DNA of 64,000 nucleotides, taken from positions 62,001-126,000 of the forward strand of contig ATWE01000015.1 of the NCBI GenBank assembly GCA_000421085.1, in the 5' to 3' direction. This document shows, piece after piece, positions 1 to 9,485 of the stretch; the first letter of the stretch is position 1, and every line of letters begins with the position of its first letter. This DNA is from Ensifer sp. USDA 6670. Lineage in GTDB: Bacteria > Pseudomonadota > Alphaproteobacteria > Rhizobiales > Rhizobiaceae. The notes beneath the pieces were generated by a model. The model was not told where the DNA came from, did no database searches, and was given only the letters and a program-made list of their open reading frames with translations. The position numbers were made by a program, and so were the translations under genes.

Positions 1-114
1 ATCGTCGAGTGTGACAGCCAGCATAGCCGCACGACCTTCCGCGTTCTCATGCCGGCATCCAAGGGGCTGGCGGCCGATGACGAAACTCCGATGACAAAAG
101 GAACCAATGGATGA
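1..114 (+). CDS. ntrB: NtrB nitrogen sensor histidine kinase, 3' end only
   Basis: Frame 1 is open from the first base to a TGA at 112-114. It encodes the last 37 residues of a protein, including [18 protein letters not shown], which looks like the end of the ATPase domain of NtrB (GlnL). NtrB phosphorylates or dephosphorylates NtrC according to PII and nitrogen status. The stop overlaps the ATG of the next gene as ATGA (111-114), so ntrB and ntrC are probably translationally coupled. The assignment rests on this short tail plus position directly before ntrC; the catalytic parts lie outside the window. Confidence 0.85.
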   Translation: MVECDSQHSRTTFRVLMPASKGLAADDETPMTKGTNG

Positions 115-1565
115 CGGGCGCAACGATCCTCGTCGCGGATGACGACGCAGCCATTCGCACCGTGCTGAACCAGGCGCTCAGCCGTGCCGGATACGATGTG
201 CGCATCACCTCCAATGCTGCGACCCTCTGGCGCTGGATAGCAGCCGGCGACGGCGACCTCGTCGTGACCGATGTCGTGATGCCGGATGAAAACGCCTTCG
301 ATCTCCTGCCGCGGATCAAGAAGGCGCGGCCGGATCTGCCGGTTCTCGTGATGAGCGCGCAAAATACCTTCATGACGGCCATCAAGGCTTCGGAGAAGGG
401 CGCTTACGACTACCTGCCCAAGCCCTTCGATCTGACGGAGCTGATCGGCATTATCGGCCGGGCGCTCGCCGAACCGAAGCGGCGGCCCTCGAAGCTCGAG
501 GACGATTCGCAGGACGGAATGCCGCTCGTCGGCCGTTCCGCCGCCATGCAGGAAATCTACCGCGTTCTTGCCCGGCTGATGCAGACCGACCTCACGCTGA
601 TGATCACCGGCGAGTCCGGCACCGGCAAGGAACTCGTTGCCCGTGCGTTGCACGACTATGGCAAGCGGAGAAATGGCCCCTTCGTCGCCATCAACATGGC
701 AGCGATCCCGCGCGACCTCATCGAGTCGGAACTGTTCGGTCATGAGAAGGGGGCTTTCACCGGCGCCCAGACGCGCTCCACCGGCCGTTTCGAGCAGGCC
801 GAAGGGGGGACGCTCTTCCTCGACGAAATCGGCGACATGCCGATGGATGCGCAGACGCGTCTCCTGCGCGTGCTGCAGCAGGGCGAGTATACGACCGTCG
901 GCGGACGCACGCCGATCCGCTCGGATGTCCGCATCGTCGCTGCCACCAACAAGGACCTGAAACAATCGATCAATCAGGGTCTTTTCCGCGAGGACCTCTA
1001 CTATCGCCTGAACGTCGTGCCGCTGCGCCTGCCGCCCCTGAGGGACCGAGCCGAAGACATTTCCGACCTTGTCCGGCATTTCGTCCAGCAGGCCGAAAAG
1101 GAAGGGCTCGACGTCAAGCGCTTCGATCAGGAGGCTCTCGAACTGATGAAGACGCATCCCTGGCCGGGCAATGTGCGCGAGCTCGAGAACCTCGTCCGCC
1201 GTCTGACGGCACTTTATCCACAGGATGTGATCACCCGGGAAATCATCGAGAACGAACTGCGTTCGGAGATCCCGGACAGCCCGATCGAGAAGGCCGCGGC
1301 GCGTTCGGGCTCGCTGTCGATATCGCAGGCGGTCGAGGAGAACATGCGGCAGTATTTCGCGAGCTTCGGCGATGCCTTACCGCCTTCCGGCCTTTACGAT
1401 CGCGTCCTTGCGGAGATGGAGTATCCTCTGATTCTCGCCGCCTTGACGGCGACCCGCGGCAACCAGATCAAGGCGGCCGACCTCCTGGGTCTCAACCGCA
1501 ATACACTGCGCAAGAAGATCCGCGAACTCGGTGTCTCGGTGTACCGCAGCTCGCGTAGCGCTTGA
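111..1565 (+). CDS. ntrC: NtrC nitrogen-regulation response regulator (sigma-54 activator)
   Basis: This 484-residue protein is the usual length for NtrC. It has a receiver domain at about 5-115 with the acidic pocket D10-D12 and phosphoacceptor D54, and a conserved Lys in YLPKPF near 104. A sigma-54 AAA+ domain follows, with Walker A GESGTGKE at 167-174, the sigma-54-contacting GAFTGA loop at 214-219 and a LDEIGDMP Walker B. A Fis-type helix-turn-helix starts at about 450 ([20 protein letters not shown]). All activator motifs are intact, in contrast to NtrX downstream. When phosphorylated by NtrB it activates nitrogen-scavenging genes from sigma-54 promoters. The ATG overlaps the ntrB stop. 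Confidence 0.97.
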   Translation: MTGATILVADDDAAIRTVLNQALSRAGYDVRITSNAATLWRWIAAGDGDLVVTDVVMPDENAFDLLPRIKKARPDLPVLVMSAQNTFMTAIKASEKGAYDYLPKPFDLTELIGIIGRALAEPKRRPSKLEDDSQDGMPLVGRSAAMQEIYRVLARLMQTDLTLMITGESGTGKELVARALHDYGKRRNGPFVAINMAAIPRDLIESELFGHEKGAFTGAQTRSTGRFEQAEGGTLFLDEIGDMPMDAQTRLLRVLQQGEYTTVGGRTPIRSDVRIVAATNKDLKQSINQGLFREDLYYRLNVVPLRLPPLRDRAEDISDLVRHFVQQAEKEGLDVKRFDQEALELMKTHPWPGNVRELENLVRRLTALYPQDVITREIIENELRSEIPDSPIEKAAARSGSLSISQAVEENMRQYFASFGDALPPSGLYDRVLAEMEYPLILAALTATRGNQIKAADLLGLNRNTLRKKIRELGVSVYRSSRSA

Positions 1566-1570
1566 CTGAG

Positions 1571-1587
1571 ATGCAACACCGTTGCAT
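1571..1587. promoter_or_regulatory. Inverted repeat between ntrC and ntrY
   Basis: A perfect 7-bp inverted repeat, ATGCAAC-ACC-GTTGCAT, starts 5 bases after the ntrC stop and is followed by TTTT. A second GTTGC lies at 1602-1606. It could be a weak terminator separating ntrBC from ntrYX, or an operator for an ntrY promoter in the ~200-nt gap. The sequence alone does not decide between these. Confidence 0.5.
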
Positions 1588-1784
1588 TTTCGCCACAATG
1601 CGTTGCTTGAACCGCGCATAAGCGTCGATTCGCCGGCGCTCGGCCGCAGCCAGTCGATCAGACCGGTGCGGGCGGGAGCTTTGCGTATCCGAAAGGAGAC
1701 GCGGCGCTGCAGGGTTCAATGTCTCGGTCCGGACGCAGGCGTGTGCCGGTGTCGTCGGTACGCCGGTTGGGGGTAGCACTTTTC

Positions 1785-4058
1785 ATGGTGGATGGAATGG
1801 CCTTGCCATTGGGCACGGAGGACGGAGTCACTGCTGCCCAGGACCGGCGAGCCTCCTTCGCATTGCCGGGGCTTATGCTCGCCACCGGTGCCCTGATCTG
1901 CGCCACCTTGTCGCTGCTCGTTCTTCTCGGTCTGACCCCGATCCGGCCCGAGAGAAACATCGTGATCGCCTGCGCCGGCATCAACGGCCTGTTTGTCGTA
2001 GGCCTGATCTACCTCATTGCTCGCGAGATCTTCAGGCTGCTCAGGGCGCGCAGTAAGGGAAGAGCTGCAGCGCGCCTGCATGTGCGCATCGTCGCACTCT
2101 TCTCGATCGTCGCGATCACGCCGGCGATCCTCGTCGCGATCTTCGCCAGCATTACCCTCGACGTCGGCCTCGACCGCTGGTTCTCGCTCCGTACGCAGGC
2201 GATCGTCCGTTCCTCCCTGAACGTCGCGCAGGCCTATGTCCTCGAGAATGCCAGCTACCTTCAGGGTCAGACGGTGTCGATGGCCAACGACCTGGAGCGC
2301 AATCGCCAGCTCTATAGCCTCGACCGCACCGGCTTCGTCGAGCTGATGACACGGCAGGCGAGGGGGCGCGGCATGCTCGGCGCATTCCTCGTGCGTGCCG
2401 ACGGCAGCGCCATACTCCAGGCCAATATTTCAACCGATCGTCCGCTGCCGGCGATCCCGCAGGACGCGCTGAAGAGCACCATCGCCGGTCAGCCGACGCT
2501 TATTCCGCCGGGCGTGACCAATCTGGTTGGAGCCGTCATTCCGCTCGAAAACATTCCGGGCACCTATCTCTACACCGTCAGAAACGTCGACCCTGAAGTC
2601 ATGCGATCGATGCGGCTGATGGAAGAGAACACTGCGGAATACAAGACGCTCGAGGCCGGGCGTACCTCCCTGCAGATCGCCTTCGGCGTCCTTTACATCG
2701 GTTTTGCCCTGATCGTGCTGCTGGCGGCGATCTGGACGGCCATTGCAGTCGCCGACCGCATCGTCCGGCCGATCCGGCAGCTGATCGGCGCGGCCGACAG
2801 CGTCGCTTCAGGCAATCTCGACGTCGTCGTTCCGGTGCGCGCCGTCGACGGCGACGTCGGCAACCTGTCGCGCACGTTCAACAAGATGGTGAGCGAAATT
2901 CGCACCCAGCAGGATCAGATCCTGGTGGCGAAGGACGAGGTCGACCAACGCCGCCGCTTCATCGAGGCTGTGCTCTCCGGCGTGACGGCGGCAGTCATCG
3001 GCGTCGGCAGGGATCGCCGCATCACCATCTTCAATCCGTCTTCGGAAGGGATGCTCAAGAAGGCGGCGCCGGAGCTCATCGGCGCGAGTCTCAGCGACGT
3101 GGCCCCGGAAATCGAAGCGGTTCTGGTTGAGGCCGAGAGCCGCTACCGCAACGATTACCGCAAGCAGATCAACATCATGCGCGGCGGCACCGAGCGCACG
3201 ATGAACGTTCAGGTGACGCGCGAGGAGGGCGACGAATCGCATGGTTCCTATGTCATCACCGTCGACGACATCACGGATCTCGTAATCGCGCAGCGCTCCA
3301 CCGCCTGGGCGGACGTTGCCCGCCGAATTGCACACGAGATCAAGAACCCGCTGACGCCGATCCAGCTCTCGGCCGAGAGGCTGAAACGCCGCTACGGCAG
3401 GCAGATCGATCAGGAGGACCGCGCGGTCTTCGACCAGTGCACCGAAACGATCGTGCGACAGGTCGAGGACATCGGCCGGATGGTCGACGAATTCTCCGCC
3501 TTTGCGCGCATGCCGAAGCCGACGAAGGAGAAGTCCGACCTGCGGGCGATCCTGAAGGACGCCGTATTCCTGCGCGAGATGGGCAACAGCCACATCAACT
3601 TCGTCCGCGATTTCGGCGACGAACCGCTGGAGGGGCAGTTCGACGGCCGCATGCTCGGTCAGGCATTCGGCAATCTCGTCAAGAACGCGGTGGAGGCGAT
3701 CGAAGCCGTGCCCGCGGGAACGTCACGAGGCGCGCCGACGGTCGTCGTCCGATCCCGTCGCGATGATACCACCGGCCGTTTCGTGGTCGACGTCATCGAC
3801 AACGGCAAGGGGCTTCCGACCGAGAACCGGCACCGAATTCTGGAGCCGTACATGACGATGCGGGATAAGGGCACCGGTCTCGGCCTCGCTATCGTCAAGA
3901 AGATCATCGAGGACCACGGCGGGCAACTGGAACTGCACGACGCACCGTCGGACTTCGACGGCGGCGCCGGGGCGATGATCCGGGTGGTTCTGCCGCCCGC
4001 CGGCGAGACCGGGGGCGAAGATAATTTGAAGGATAAGGGTAATACCAATGGCGGCTGA
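1785..4058 (+). CDS. ntrY: NtrY membrane-bound nitrogen sensor histidine kinase
   Basis: NtrY is the membrane histidine kinase partner of NtrX. From the start used here (757 residues) it has two hydrophobic segments in the first ~70 residues, a long extracytoplasmic part, a further membrane segment followed by a HAMP linker (IVRPIRQLIGAADSVASGN), a PAS region and a HisKA motif RRIAHEIKNPLTPIQLS with His517. The ATP-binding part carries NLVKNAVEAIE and GTGLGLAIVKKI. The frame is open back to an ATG at 1719 (779 residues), but that extra N-terminus is Arg-rich and unlike NtrY proteins; ATGs at 1785 and 1797 fit better. The end overlaps the ntrX start by 11 bases. Confidence 0.93.
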   Translation: MVDGMALPLGTEDGVTAAQDRRASFALPGLMLATGALICATLSLLVLLGLTPIRPERNIVIACAGINGLFVVGLIYLIAREIFRLLRARSKGRAAARLHVRIVALFSIVAITPAILVAIFASITLDVGLDRWFSLRTQAIVRSSLNVAQAYVLENASYLQGQTVSMANDLERNRQLYSLDRTGFVELMTRQARGRGMLGAFLVRADGSAILQANISTDRPLPAIPQDALKSTIAGQPTLIPPGVTNLVGAVIPLENIPGTYLYTVRNVDPEVMRSMRLMEENTAEYKTLEAGRTSLQIAFGVLYIGFALIVLLAAIWTAIAVADRIVRPIRQLIGAADSVASGNLDVVVPVRAVDGDVGNLSRTFNKMVSEIRTQQDQILVAKDEVDQRRRFIEAVLSGVTAAVIGVGRDRRITIFNPSSEGMLKKAAPELIGASLSDVAPEIEAVLVEAESRYRNDYRKQINIMRGGTERTMNVQVTREEGDESHGSYVITVDDITDLVIAQRSTAWADVARRIAHEIKNPLTPIQLSAERLKRRYGRQIDQEDRAVFDQCTETIVRQVEDIGRMVDEFSAFARMPKPTKEKSDLRAILKDAVFLREMGNSHINFVRDFGDEPLEGQFDGRMLGQAFGNLVKNAVEAIEAVPAGTSRGAPTVVVRSRRDDTTGRFVVDVIDNGKGLPTENRHRILEPYMTMRDKGTGLGLAIVKKIIEDHGGQLELHDAPSDFDGGAGAMIRVVLPPAGETGGEDNLKDKGNTNGG

Positions 4059-5412
4059 TATTCTGGTTGTGGATGACGAGGAGGATATTCGCGAGATCGT
4101 CTCGGGAATCCTGTCGGACGAGGGCCATGAAACGCGGACCGCTTTCGACAGCGAGAGCGCGCTCGCGGCGATCAACGACCGTGTACCGCGCCTGATCTTC
4201 CTGGACATCTGGATGCAGGGCAGCAAGCTCGACGGCTTGGCACTGCTCGACGAGATCAAGAACCGCCACCCCGACTTGCCGGTGGTGATGATCTCAGGTC
4301 ACGGCAACATCGAAACCGCCGTTTCCGCGATCAAGCGCGGAGCCTATGATTTCATCGAGAAGCCGTTCAAGGCCGACCGGCTGATACTGATCGCCGAGCG
4401 GGCGCTCGAGAATTCCAAGCTCAAGCGCGAGGTCTATGAGCTGAAAAGGAAGTCGGGCGATCCGGTGGAGCTGATCGGAACCTCCGTAGCCGTGTCGCAG
4501 CTGCGCCAGATGATCGAGAAAGTGGCGCCGACCAACAGCCGCATCATGATCCAGGGACCGTCCGGCTCCGGCAAGGAACTCGTGGCGCGGATGATCCATC
4601 GCAAGTCCGCTCGTGCCAACGGTCCTTTCGTGGCTCTCAATGCGGCTGCGATCACGCCCGACAGAATGGAGATCGCGCTTTTCGGTACCGAAGGAACCAC
4701 GGGGCAGCCGCGTCGGACCGGTGCGCTCGAGGAGGCGCACGGGGGCATCCTTTACCTGGACGAGGTCGGCGAAATGCCGCGCGAAACGCAGAACAAGATC
4801 CTGCGCGTCCTCGTCGATCAGCAGTTCGAGCGGGTCGGCGGCTCCAAGCGCGTCAAGGTCGATGTCCGCATCATCTCCTCGACCGCCTACAATCTCGAGA
4901 ACATGATCACCGAGGGCCTGTTCCGCGAGGACCTTTATCACCGGCTCGCGGTCATTCCGGTGCGCGTTCCCGCTCTTGCGGAGCGGCGCGAGGACATCCC
5001 TTTCCTGGTCGACATGTTCATGCGACAGGTAAGCGAACAGGCCGGCATCCGTCCCCGCAAGATAGGCGAGGACGCGCTGGCCGTGCTGCAGGCGCATGAT
5101 TGGCCCGGCAATATTCGCCAGTTGCGCAATAACATCGAGCGCCTGATGATCCTTGCGCGCAGCGACGGTCCCGATACGCCGATCACCGCCGACATGCTGC
5201 CGAACGAGGTGGGGGACACCCTGCCGAAGATCTCGGCGCAAAGCGATCAGCACATCATGACCTTACCGCTGCGGGAGGCTCGCGAGATGTTCGAACGCGA
5301 TTATCTGATCGCCCAGATCAATCGCTTCGGCGGCAATATCTCGCGTACCGCCGAATTCGTGGGCATGGAGCGCTCCGCCCTTCATCGCAAGCTGAAGTCG
5401 TTGGGCGTGTAG
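4048..5412 (+). CDS. ntrX: NtrX response regulator
   Basis: NtrX is the cognate regulator of NtrY, linked in alphaproteobacteria to nitrogen metabolism, redox and envelope functions. The 454-residue protein has a receiver domain with D9, D10 and phosphoacceptor D53, an AAA+ domain with Walker A GPSGSGKE (170-177) and Walker B LYLDEVGEM (236-244), and a C-terminal Fis-type helix-turn-helix (GGNISRTAEFVGMERSALHR). Where sigma-54 activators carry GAFTGA this protein reads GTEGTTGQ (213-220). NtrX proteins of this class are known to lack that loop, so it probably does not remodel sigma-54 holoenzyme. It overlaps ntrY by 11 bases, consistent with coupled translation. Confidence 0.95.
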   Translation: MAADILVVDDEEDIREIVSGILSDEGHETRTAFDSESALAAINDRVPRLIFLDIWMQGSKLDGLALLDEIKNRHPDLPVVMISGHGNIETAVSAIKRGAYDFIEKPFKADRLILIAERALENSKLKREVYELKRKSGDPVELIGTSVAVSQLRQMIEKVAPTNSRIMIQGPSGSGKELVARMIHRKSARANGPFVALNAAAITPDRMEIALFGTEGTTGQPRRTGALEEAHGGILYLDEVGEMPRETQNKILRVLVDQQFERVGGSKRVKVDVRIISSTAYNLENMITEGLFREDLYHRLAVIPVRVPALAERREDIPFLVDMFMRQVSEQAGIRPRKIGEDALAVLQAHDWPGNIRQLRNNIERLMILARSDGPDTPITADMLPNEVGDTLPKISAQSDQHIMTLPLREAREMFERDYLIAQINRFGGNISRTAEFVGMERSALHRKLKSLGV

Positions 5413-5423
5413 TTAAAACGGAG

Positions 5424-5440
5424 GGGGCGCATTTCGCCCC
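5424..5440. other. Short hairpin between ntrX and trkA
   Basis: GGGGCG-CATTT-CGCCCC forms a 6-bp GC stem 11 bases after the ntrX stop. There is no T-tract, so it is more likely a 3'-end stabiliser or partial transcription barrier than an intrinsic terminator. Confidence 0.4.
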
Positions 5441-5484
5441 ATCTCGAGCCGTCGGCAGATCCGTCCCAGACGTAAGGAATAGCA

Positions 5485-6861
5485 ATGAAGGTGATCATAT
5501 GCGGGGCAGGGCAGGTCGGCTACGGCATCGCCGAGCGGCTGTCGCGCGAGAATAACGACGTTTCGGTGATCGATACGTCGGCCGCGCTGATTGCCTACAT
5601 AACCGAAACGCTGGACGTGCGTGGTTACGTCGGCCACGGGGCGCATCCGGATGTACTGGCGAAGGCGGGCGCCGACCAGGCCGACATGCTCATTGCGGTA
5701 ACGCTGTACGATGAGGTCAACATCGTCGCCTGCGAAGTAGCGCATGCGATTTTCAACGTACCGACCAAGGTCGCCCGCATCCGCGCGCAGAGTTATCTAG
5801 CGCCCGAATATTCCGACCTCTTTTCGCGCGAGAACGTTCCGATCGACGTGACGATCTCTCCGGAAATCGAGGTAGGGCGGCTCGTGCTTCGCCGCATTTC
5901 CTTTCCCGGCGCCACCGACGTGGTGCGCTTCGCGGAAGATCGGATCGCGATGGTTGCGATCGAATGCATGGAAGACTGCCCCGTCGTCGACACGCCGTTG
6001 CAGCAACTGAGCGAGCTCTTCCCCGATCTGCACGCGACCGTCACCGGTATCTTCCGCGACGGCAAGCTGATCGTTCCGCATTCCTCCGACCAGTTGAAGA
6101 CCGGCGATCTCGCCTACGTGGTCTGCGACCGCGACCATGCCCGCCGCACGCTGGCGCTCTTCGGCCATGAAGAACAGGAGGCGCGGCGGATAATCATCCT
6201 CGGCGCCGGCAATATCGGCTATTTCGTCGCGCGAACGATCGAGGAACAGCAGCCGCGCATGCGGGTGAAACTCGTCGAAAACGATCGCGACCGCGCCGTG
6301 CTCGTCGCCGACAAGCTCAACAGCACGGTGGTCCTCCACGGCTCGGCCATGGATCAGCGGATCCTGGCGCAAGCGGATGTCCAGGAGGCGGATCTCGTCG
6401 TCGCGCTGACGAATAACGATCAGATCAACATCCTCGGGAGCATGCTTGCCAGGAGGCTGGGAGCGAAGTCGACCCTCGTGCTGATCAACGAACCCGCCTA
6501 TCAGGACTTCGCCGGCGCCGCCGGTGTCGACGCCTATATCAATCCGCGCGCCGTCACCATCTCGCGTGTGCTGCAGCACGTGCGAAAAGGCCGCATCCGG
6601 TCGGTCTATGCCGTGCAGAACGGCATGGCGGAGGTGATCGAGGCTGAGGCGCTCGAAACCTCTCCGCTGGTCGGCAAGGCGCTGCGCGAGCTCGAATTGC
6701 CGGAAGGTATCCGCATCGGCGCGCTCTATCGCGACAAGGCCTATGTGCGCCCAGACGGCAACACCCGGATCAAGGCGAAGGACCGCGTGGTCCTCCTTGC
6801 GGCCGCCGAGACCGTCCGCGATGTCGAACAGCTCTTCCGCGTCAGCATTCAATATTTCTGA
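5485..6861 (+). CDS. trkA: Trk system potassium uptake regulatory protein TrkA
   Basis: TrkA is the cytoplasmic NAD(H)-binding gating subunit of Trk/Ktr potassium transporters. The 458-residue protein is a tandem duplication of an RCK module: the first Rossmann motif GAGQVGYG is at 7-14, the second GAGNIGYF at about 240-247, each followed by a C-terminal TrkA_C lobe. No TrkH or TrkG membrane subunit is encoded nearby, so the pore must lie elsewhere. The gene follows ntrX by 72 bases on the same strand and is 11 bases ahead of the aminotransferase gene, suggesting shared transcription. Confidence 0.93.
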   Translation: MKVIICGAGQVGYGIAERLSRENNDVSVIDTSAALIAYITETLDVRGYVGHGAHPDVLAKAGADQADMLIAVTLYDEVNIVACEVAHAIFNVPTKVARIRAQSYLAPEYSDLFSRENVPIDVTISPEIEVGRLVLRRISFPGATDVVRFAEDRIAMVAIECMEDCPVVDTPLQQLSELFPDLHATVTGIFRDGKLIVPHSSDQLKTGDLAYVVCDRDHARRTLALFGHEEQEARRIIILGAGNIGYFVARTIEEQQPRMRVKLVENDRDRAVLVADKLNSTVVLHGSAMDQRILAQADVQEADLVVALTNNDQINILGSMLARRLGAKSTLVLINEPAYQDFAGAAGVDAYINPRAVTISRVLQHVRKGRIRSVYAVQNGMAEVIEAEALETSPLVGKALRELELPEGIRIGALYRDKAYVRPDGNTRIKAKDRVVLLAAAETVRDVEQLFRVSIQYF

Positions 6862-6872
6862 GGGCCTCAGCC

Positions 6873-7736
6873 ATGCCGAGAATCGCCTATGTCAACGGCA
6901 CTTACGTCCAGCACGCCGAAGCCGCCATTCACGTCGAGGACCGGGGTTACCAGTTTGCCGACGGAGTCTACGAGGTCTGCGAGGTGCGGCACGGCTTCAT
7001 CATCGACCTGACCCGACACCTCGATCGCCTCGGGCGCTCCCTGGGCGAGCTCAGGATAGGTTGGCCGATGAGCCGTGCGGCGCTGATCCATGTCATCCGG
7101 GAGGTGCTGCGCCGAAACAGGGTCCGCAACGGGCTCTTCTATCTGCAGGTTACCCGCGGCGTCGCGCGGCGGGATCATGTTTTCCCGCAAGCTGATACGC
7201 CGCCGTCCATCGTCGTCACCGCCAAGCGCACGGACCCCGGGGCGATCGCCCGGAAGAATGCCGAGGGCATATCAGCGATAACGGTGCCGGAGAACCGGTG
7301 GGATCGAGTCGATATCAAGAGTGTCGGCCTTCTTCCGAATGTGCTTGCCCGCCAGCAGGCGAAGGAAGCCGGCGCGCAGGAGGCGATCTTCGTCGACGTG
7401 GACGGCATGGTCAAAGAGGGGGCCGCGACGAATGTATGGATCGTGGACCGCGAAGGGACGTTACGCACCCGCCCGGCGGACAGCGGCATTCTGCGCGGCG
7501 TGACCCGCACCACCCTGATGGACGTGGCCGGGCCGCTGGGCCTCACGATCGAGGAAACGGCCTTCTCCGTGGAAGAAATGCTCGCAGCGCGGGAGGTCTT
7601 CATCACCGCTGCTACCAGCATCTGCTTTCCCGTCGTTTCCATCGACGGAAAGACGATCGGCAACGGTCATCCAGGAAGCATAGCACAGAATATTCGCGAG
7701 GCCTTTTTCGACATTGCGGAAAAGACGGTGATTTGA
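6873..7736 (+). CDS. dat: D-amino-acid aminotransferase (PLP class IV)
   Basis: This 287-residue protein belongs to PLP fold-type IV, together with D-alanine and branched-chain aminotransferases. The N-terminus (VNGTYVQHAEAAIHVEDRGY) and the dispersed PLP-lysine motif DIKSVGLLPNVLA with K149 fit D-amino-acid transaminase, which interconverts D-Ala or D-Glu and 2-oxo acids. KEGAATNVWIV matches the cofactor phosphate region. It sits 11 bases after trkA and about 100 bases before hfq. Branched-chain aminotransferase or aminodeoxychorismate lyase are less likely alternatives given length and motif wording. Its functional link to trkA or hfq is not obvious. Confidence 0.85.
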   Translation: MPRIAYVNGTYVQHAEAAIHVEDRGYQFADGVYEVCEVRHGFIIDLTRHLDRLGRSLGELRIGWPMSRAALIHVIREVLRRNRVRNGLFYLQVTRGVARRDHVFPQADTPPSIVVTAKRTDPGAIARKNAEGISAITVPENRWDRVDIKSVGLLPNVLARQQAKEAGAQEAIFVDVDGMVKEGAATNVWIVDREGTLRTRPADSGILRGVTRTTLMDVAGPLGLTIEETAFSVEEMLAAREVFITAATSICFPVVSIDGKTIGNGHPGSIAQNIREAFFDIAEKTVI

Positions 7737-7796
7737 TACCAAACCCTGCGGAGGTGCCGGGATCGTACGTGACACCTTAAAAATTAACAAAATGCA

Positions 7797-7827
7797 CCGG
7801 CGCAAGAATGCCGGCAAATAAGAAAGA
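7797..7827 (+). promoter_or_regulatory. hfq leader hairpin with A-rich flank
   Basis: CCGGC-GCAAGAAT-GCCGG (7797-7814) forms a 5-bp hairpin just ahead of hfq. It is followed by the A-rich run CAAATAAGAAAGAAG, which contains ARN-type triplets of the sort Hfq binds on its distal face. The ATG is at 7837. A leader target for Hfq autoregulation is an inference; autoregulation of hfq has been described in Sinorhizobium. Confidence 0.4.
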
Positions 7828-7836
7828 AGCGGCGCG

Positions 7837-8079
7837 ATGGCGGAACGTTCTCAAAACTTGCAGGATCTCTTTCTCAACACGGTCCGCAAGCAAAAAATTT
7901 CTTTGACCATATTCCTCATCAACGGCGTCAAGCTGACGGGTGTCGTAACATCGTTTGACAATTTCTGTGTGCTGTTGCGCCGCGACGGTCATTCTCAGCT
8001 CGTCTACAAGCACGCCATCTCGACGATCATGCCGGGCCAGCCGTTGCAGATGTTCGAGAATGAGGAAGCTGCCTCCTGA
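7837..8079 (+). CDS. hfq: RNA chaperone Hfq
   Basis: Hfq is a hexameric Sm-like RNA chaperone that pairs small RNAs with mRNAs. The 80-residue protein carries the N-terminal NLQDLFLN motif, the Sm1 stretch with [12 protein letters not shown] and the Sm2 motif YKHAIS that forms the proximal U-binding site. It lacks the long unstructured C-terminal tail of the E. coli protein, as is normal in rhizobia. The hfq-hflX pair is a conserved arrangement; hflX begins only 6 bases later. The Shine-Dalgarno match is weak (AGAAAGAAG about 10 bases upstream). Confidence 0.98.
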
Positions 8080-8085
8080 CGGGAT

Positions 8086-9483
8086 GTGAGGAACATTACC
8101 AAGCGTGATTCAAAATCGTCGTCGATCATTCCGGAGCTCGAGAGGCTCCGCGATGATTCGCGTGCCGTCGTCGTCGTTCCGATCCTGAAAAAGACGGGGA
8201 AGGCGTCTGCCGACATGGTTGCGCAGCCCGCCACGCGTTCGGACGAAAGCCGGCTGGAGGAGGCGACGGGGCTGGCGCTCGCCATCGATCTCGACGTCGT
8301 TCACGGCATGATCGTTCCCGTCGCCCAGCCAAAACCGGGCACGCTGCTCGGCACCGGCAAGATCGAGGAGATCGGTCACGTCCTGAGCGAGAAGGATGCG
8401 GGGCTCGTGATCGTCGATCACCCGCTGACGCCTGTCCAGCAGCGCAATCTCGAGAAGGAATGGAACGCCAAGGTCATCGACCGCACCGGCCTCATTCTGG
8501 AAATCTTCGGCCGGCGCGCCTCCACCAGGGAGGGTACGCTGCAGGTCGACCTCGCACATCTCAATTATCAGAAAGGCCGCCTGGTTCGCAGCTGGACGCA
8601 CCTCGAACGGCAGCGTGGCGGCGCGGGTTTCATGGGCGGACCCGGCGAAACGCAGATCGAGGCCGACCGCCGGCTGCTGCAGGACAGGATCGTCAAACTG
8701 GAGCGCGAGTTGGAGCAGGTGCGGCGCACGCGCCAGCTTCACCGGTCGAAGCGCAAGAAGGTGCCGCATCCGATCGTCGCGCTCGTAGGCTATACAAACG
8801 CGGGCAAATCGACACTTTTCAACCGGATGACGGGGGCCGGCGTGCTCGCCGAGGACATGCTCTTCGCGACGCTGGACCCGACGCTGAGGCGGCTGAAACT
8901 GCCGCATGGGCGTATGGTCATCCTCTCCGACACCGTCGGCTTCATTTCCGATCTGCCGACGCATCTGGTCGCCGCCTTCAGGGCGACGCTGGAAGAGGTA
9001 CTCGAGGCCGACCTGGTCCTGCATGTACGCGACCTTTCCGATCCGGATAATCAGGCGCAGGCAAGCGACGTGCTGCGCATCCTCGCCGATCTCGGTATCG
9101 ACGAGAAGGAGGGGGCCGAGCGCATTGTCGAGGTCTGGAACAAGATCGACAAGGTCGAGCCGGAGGTGCGCGAAGCGCTGGTGAAGAAGGCAGCGGGCGC
9201 CGACAACACGGTCGCCGTTTCGGCCATGACCGGCGATGGTGTCGACGATCTTCTCGCTGAAATTGGCCGGCGTCTTTCGGGCGTCATGACCGAGTGCACC
9301 GTCGTTCTGGGTCTCGATCAGCTACAGTTGCTGCCTTGGGTCTACCAGCATGCGATCGTCGATGGCCGCGAAGACCTCGAAGATGGGCGCGTAAGCCTGG
9401 ATCTGCGTCTGACGGAGGGAGAGGCCACTGAGCTCGAGAGGCGGCTGGGCAACGGCCCGAAGACCGTCGAAGAGGATTGGTAG
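8086..9483 (+). CDS. hflX: Ribosome-associated GTPase HflX
   Basis: HflX is a GTPase that splits stalled or stressed ribosomes. The 465-residue protein has the N-terminal HflX domain (including the signature GRRASTREGTLQVDLAHL and the Gly-rich GGAGFMGGPGETQIE) and a G domain with G1 GYTNAGKS (235-242), G3 DTVGF and G4 NKID. The frame begins with GTG at 8086; a preceding ATG at 8084 reads ATG-TGA and cannot encode it. The next in-frame ATG (8215) would cut into conserved sequence, so the GTG start is preferred, although the Shine-Dalgarno (GGGA) is very close to it. It is probably co-transcribed with hfq. Confidence 0.95.
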   Translation: MRNITKRDSKSSSIIPELERLRDDSRAVVVVPILKKTGKASADMVAQPATRSDESRLEEATGLALAIDLDVVHGMIVPVAQPKPGTLLGTGKIEEIGHVLSEKDAGLVIVDHPLTPVQQRNLEKEWNAKVIDRTGLILEIFGRRASTREGTLQVDLAHLNYQKGRLVRSWTHLERQRGGAGFMGGPGETQIEADRRLLQDRIVKLERELEQVRRTRQLHRSKRKKVPHPIVALVGYTNAGKSTLFNRMTGAGVLAEDMLFATLDPTLRRLKLPHGRMVILSDTVGFISDLPTHLVAAFRATLEEVLEADLVLHVRDLSDPDNQAQASDVLRILADLGIDEKEGAERIVEVWNKIDKVEPEVREALVKKAAGADNTVAVSAMTGDGVDDLLAEIGRRLSGVMTECTVVLGLDQLQLLPWVYQHAIVDGREDLEDGRVSLDLRLTEGEATELERRLGNGPKTVEEDW

Positions 9484-9485
9484 CG

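Noticed and set aside
8084-8089. ATG at 8084 as the hflX start
   Set aside because: It is followed at once by TGA and is out of frame; the GTG at 8086 opens the conserved frame.
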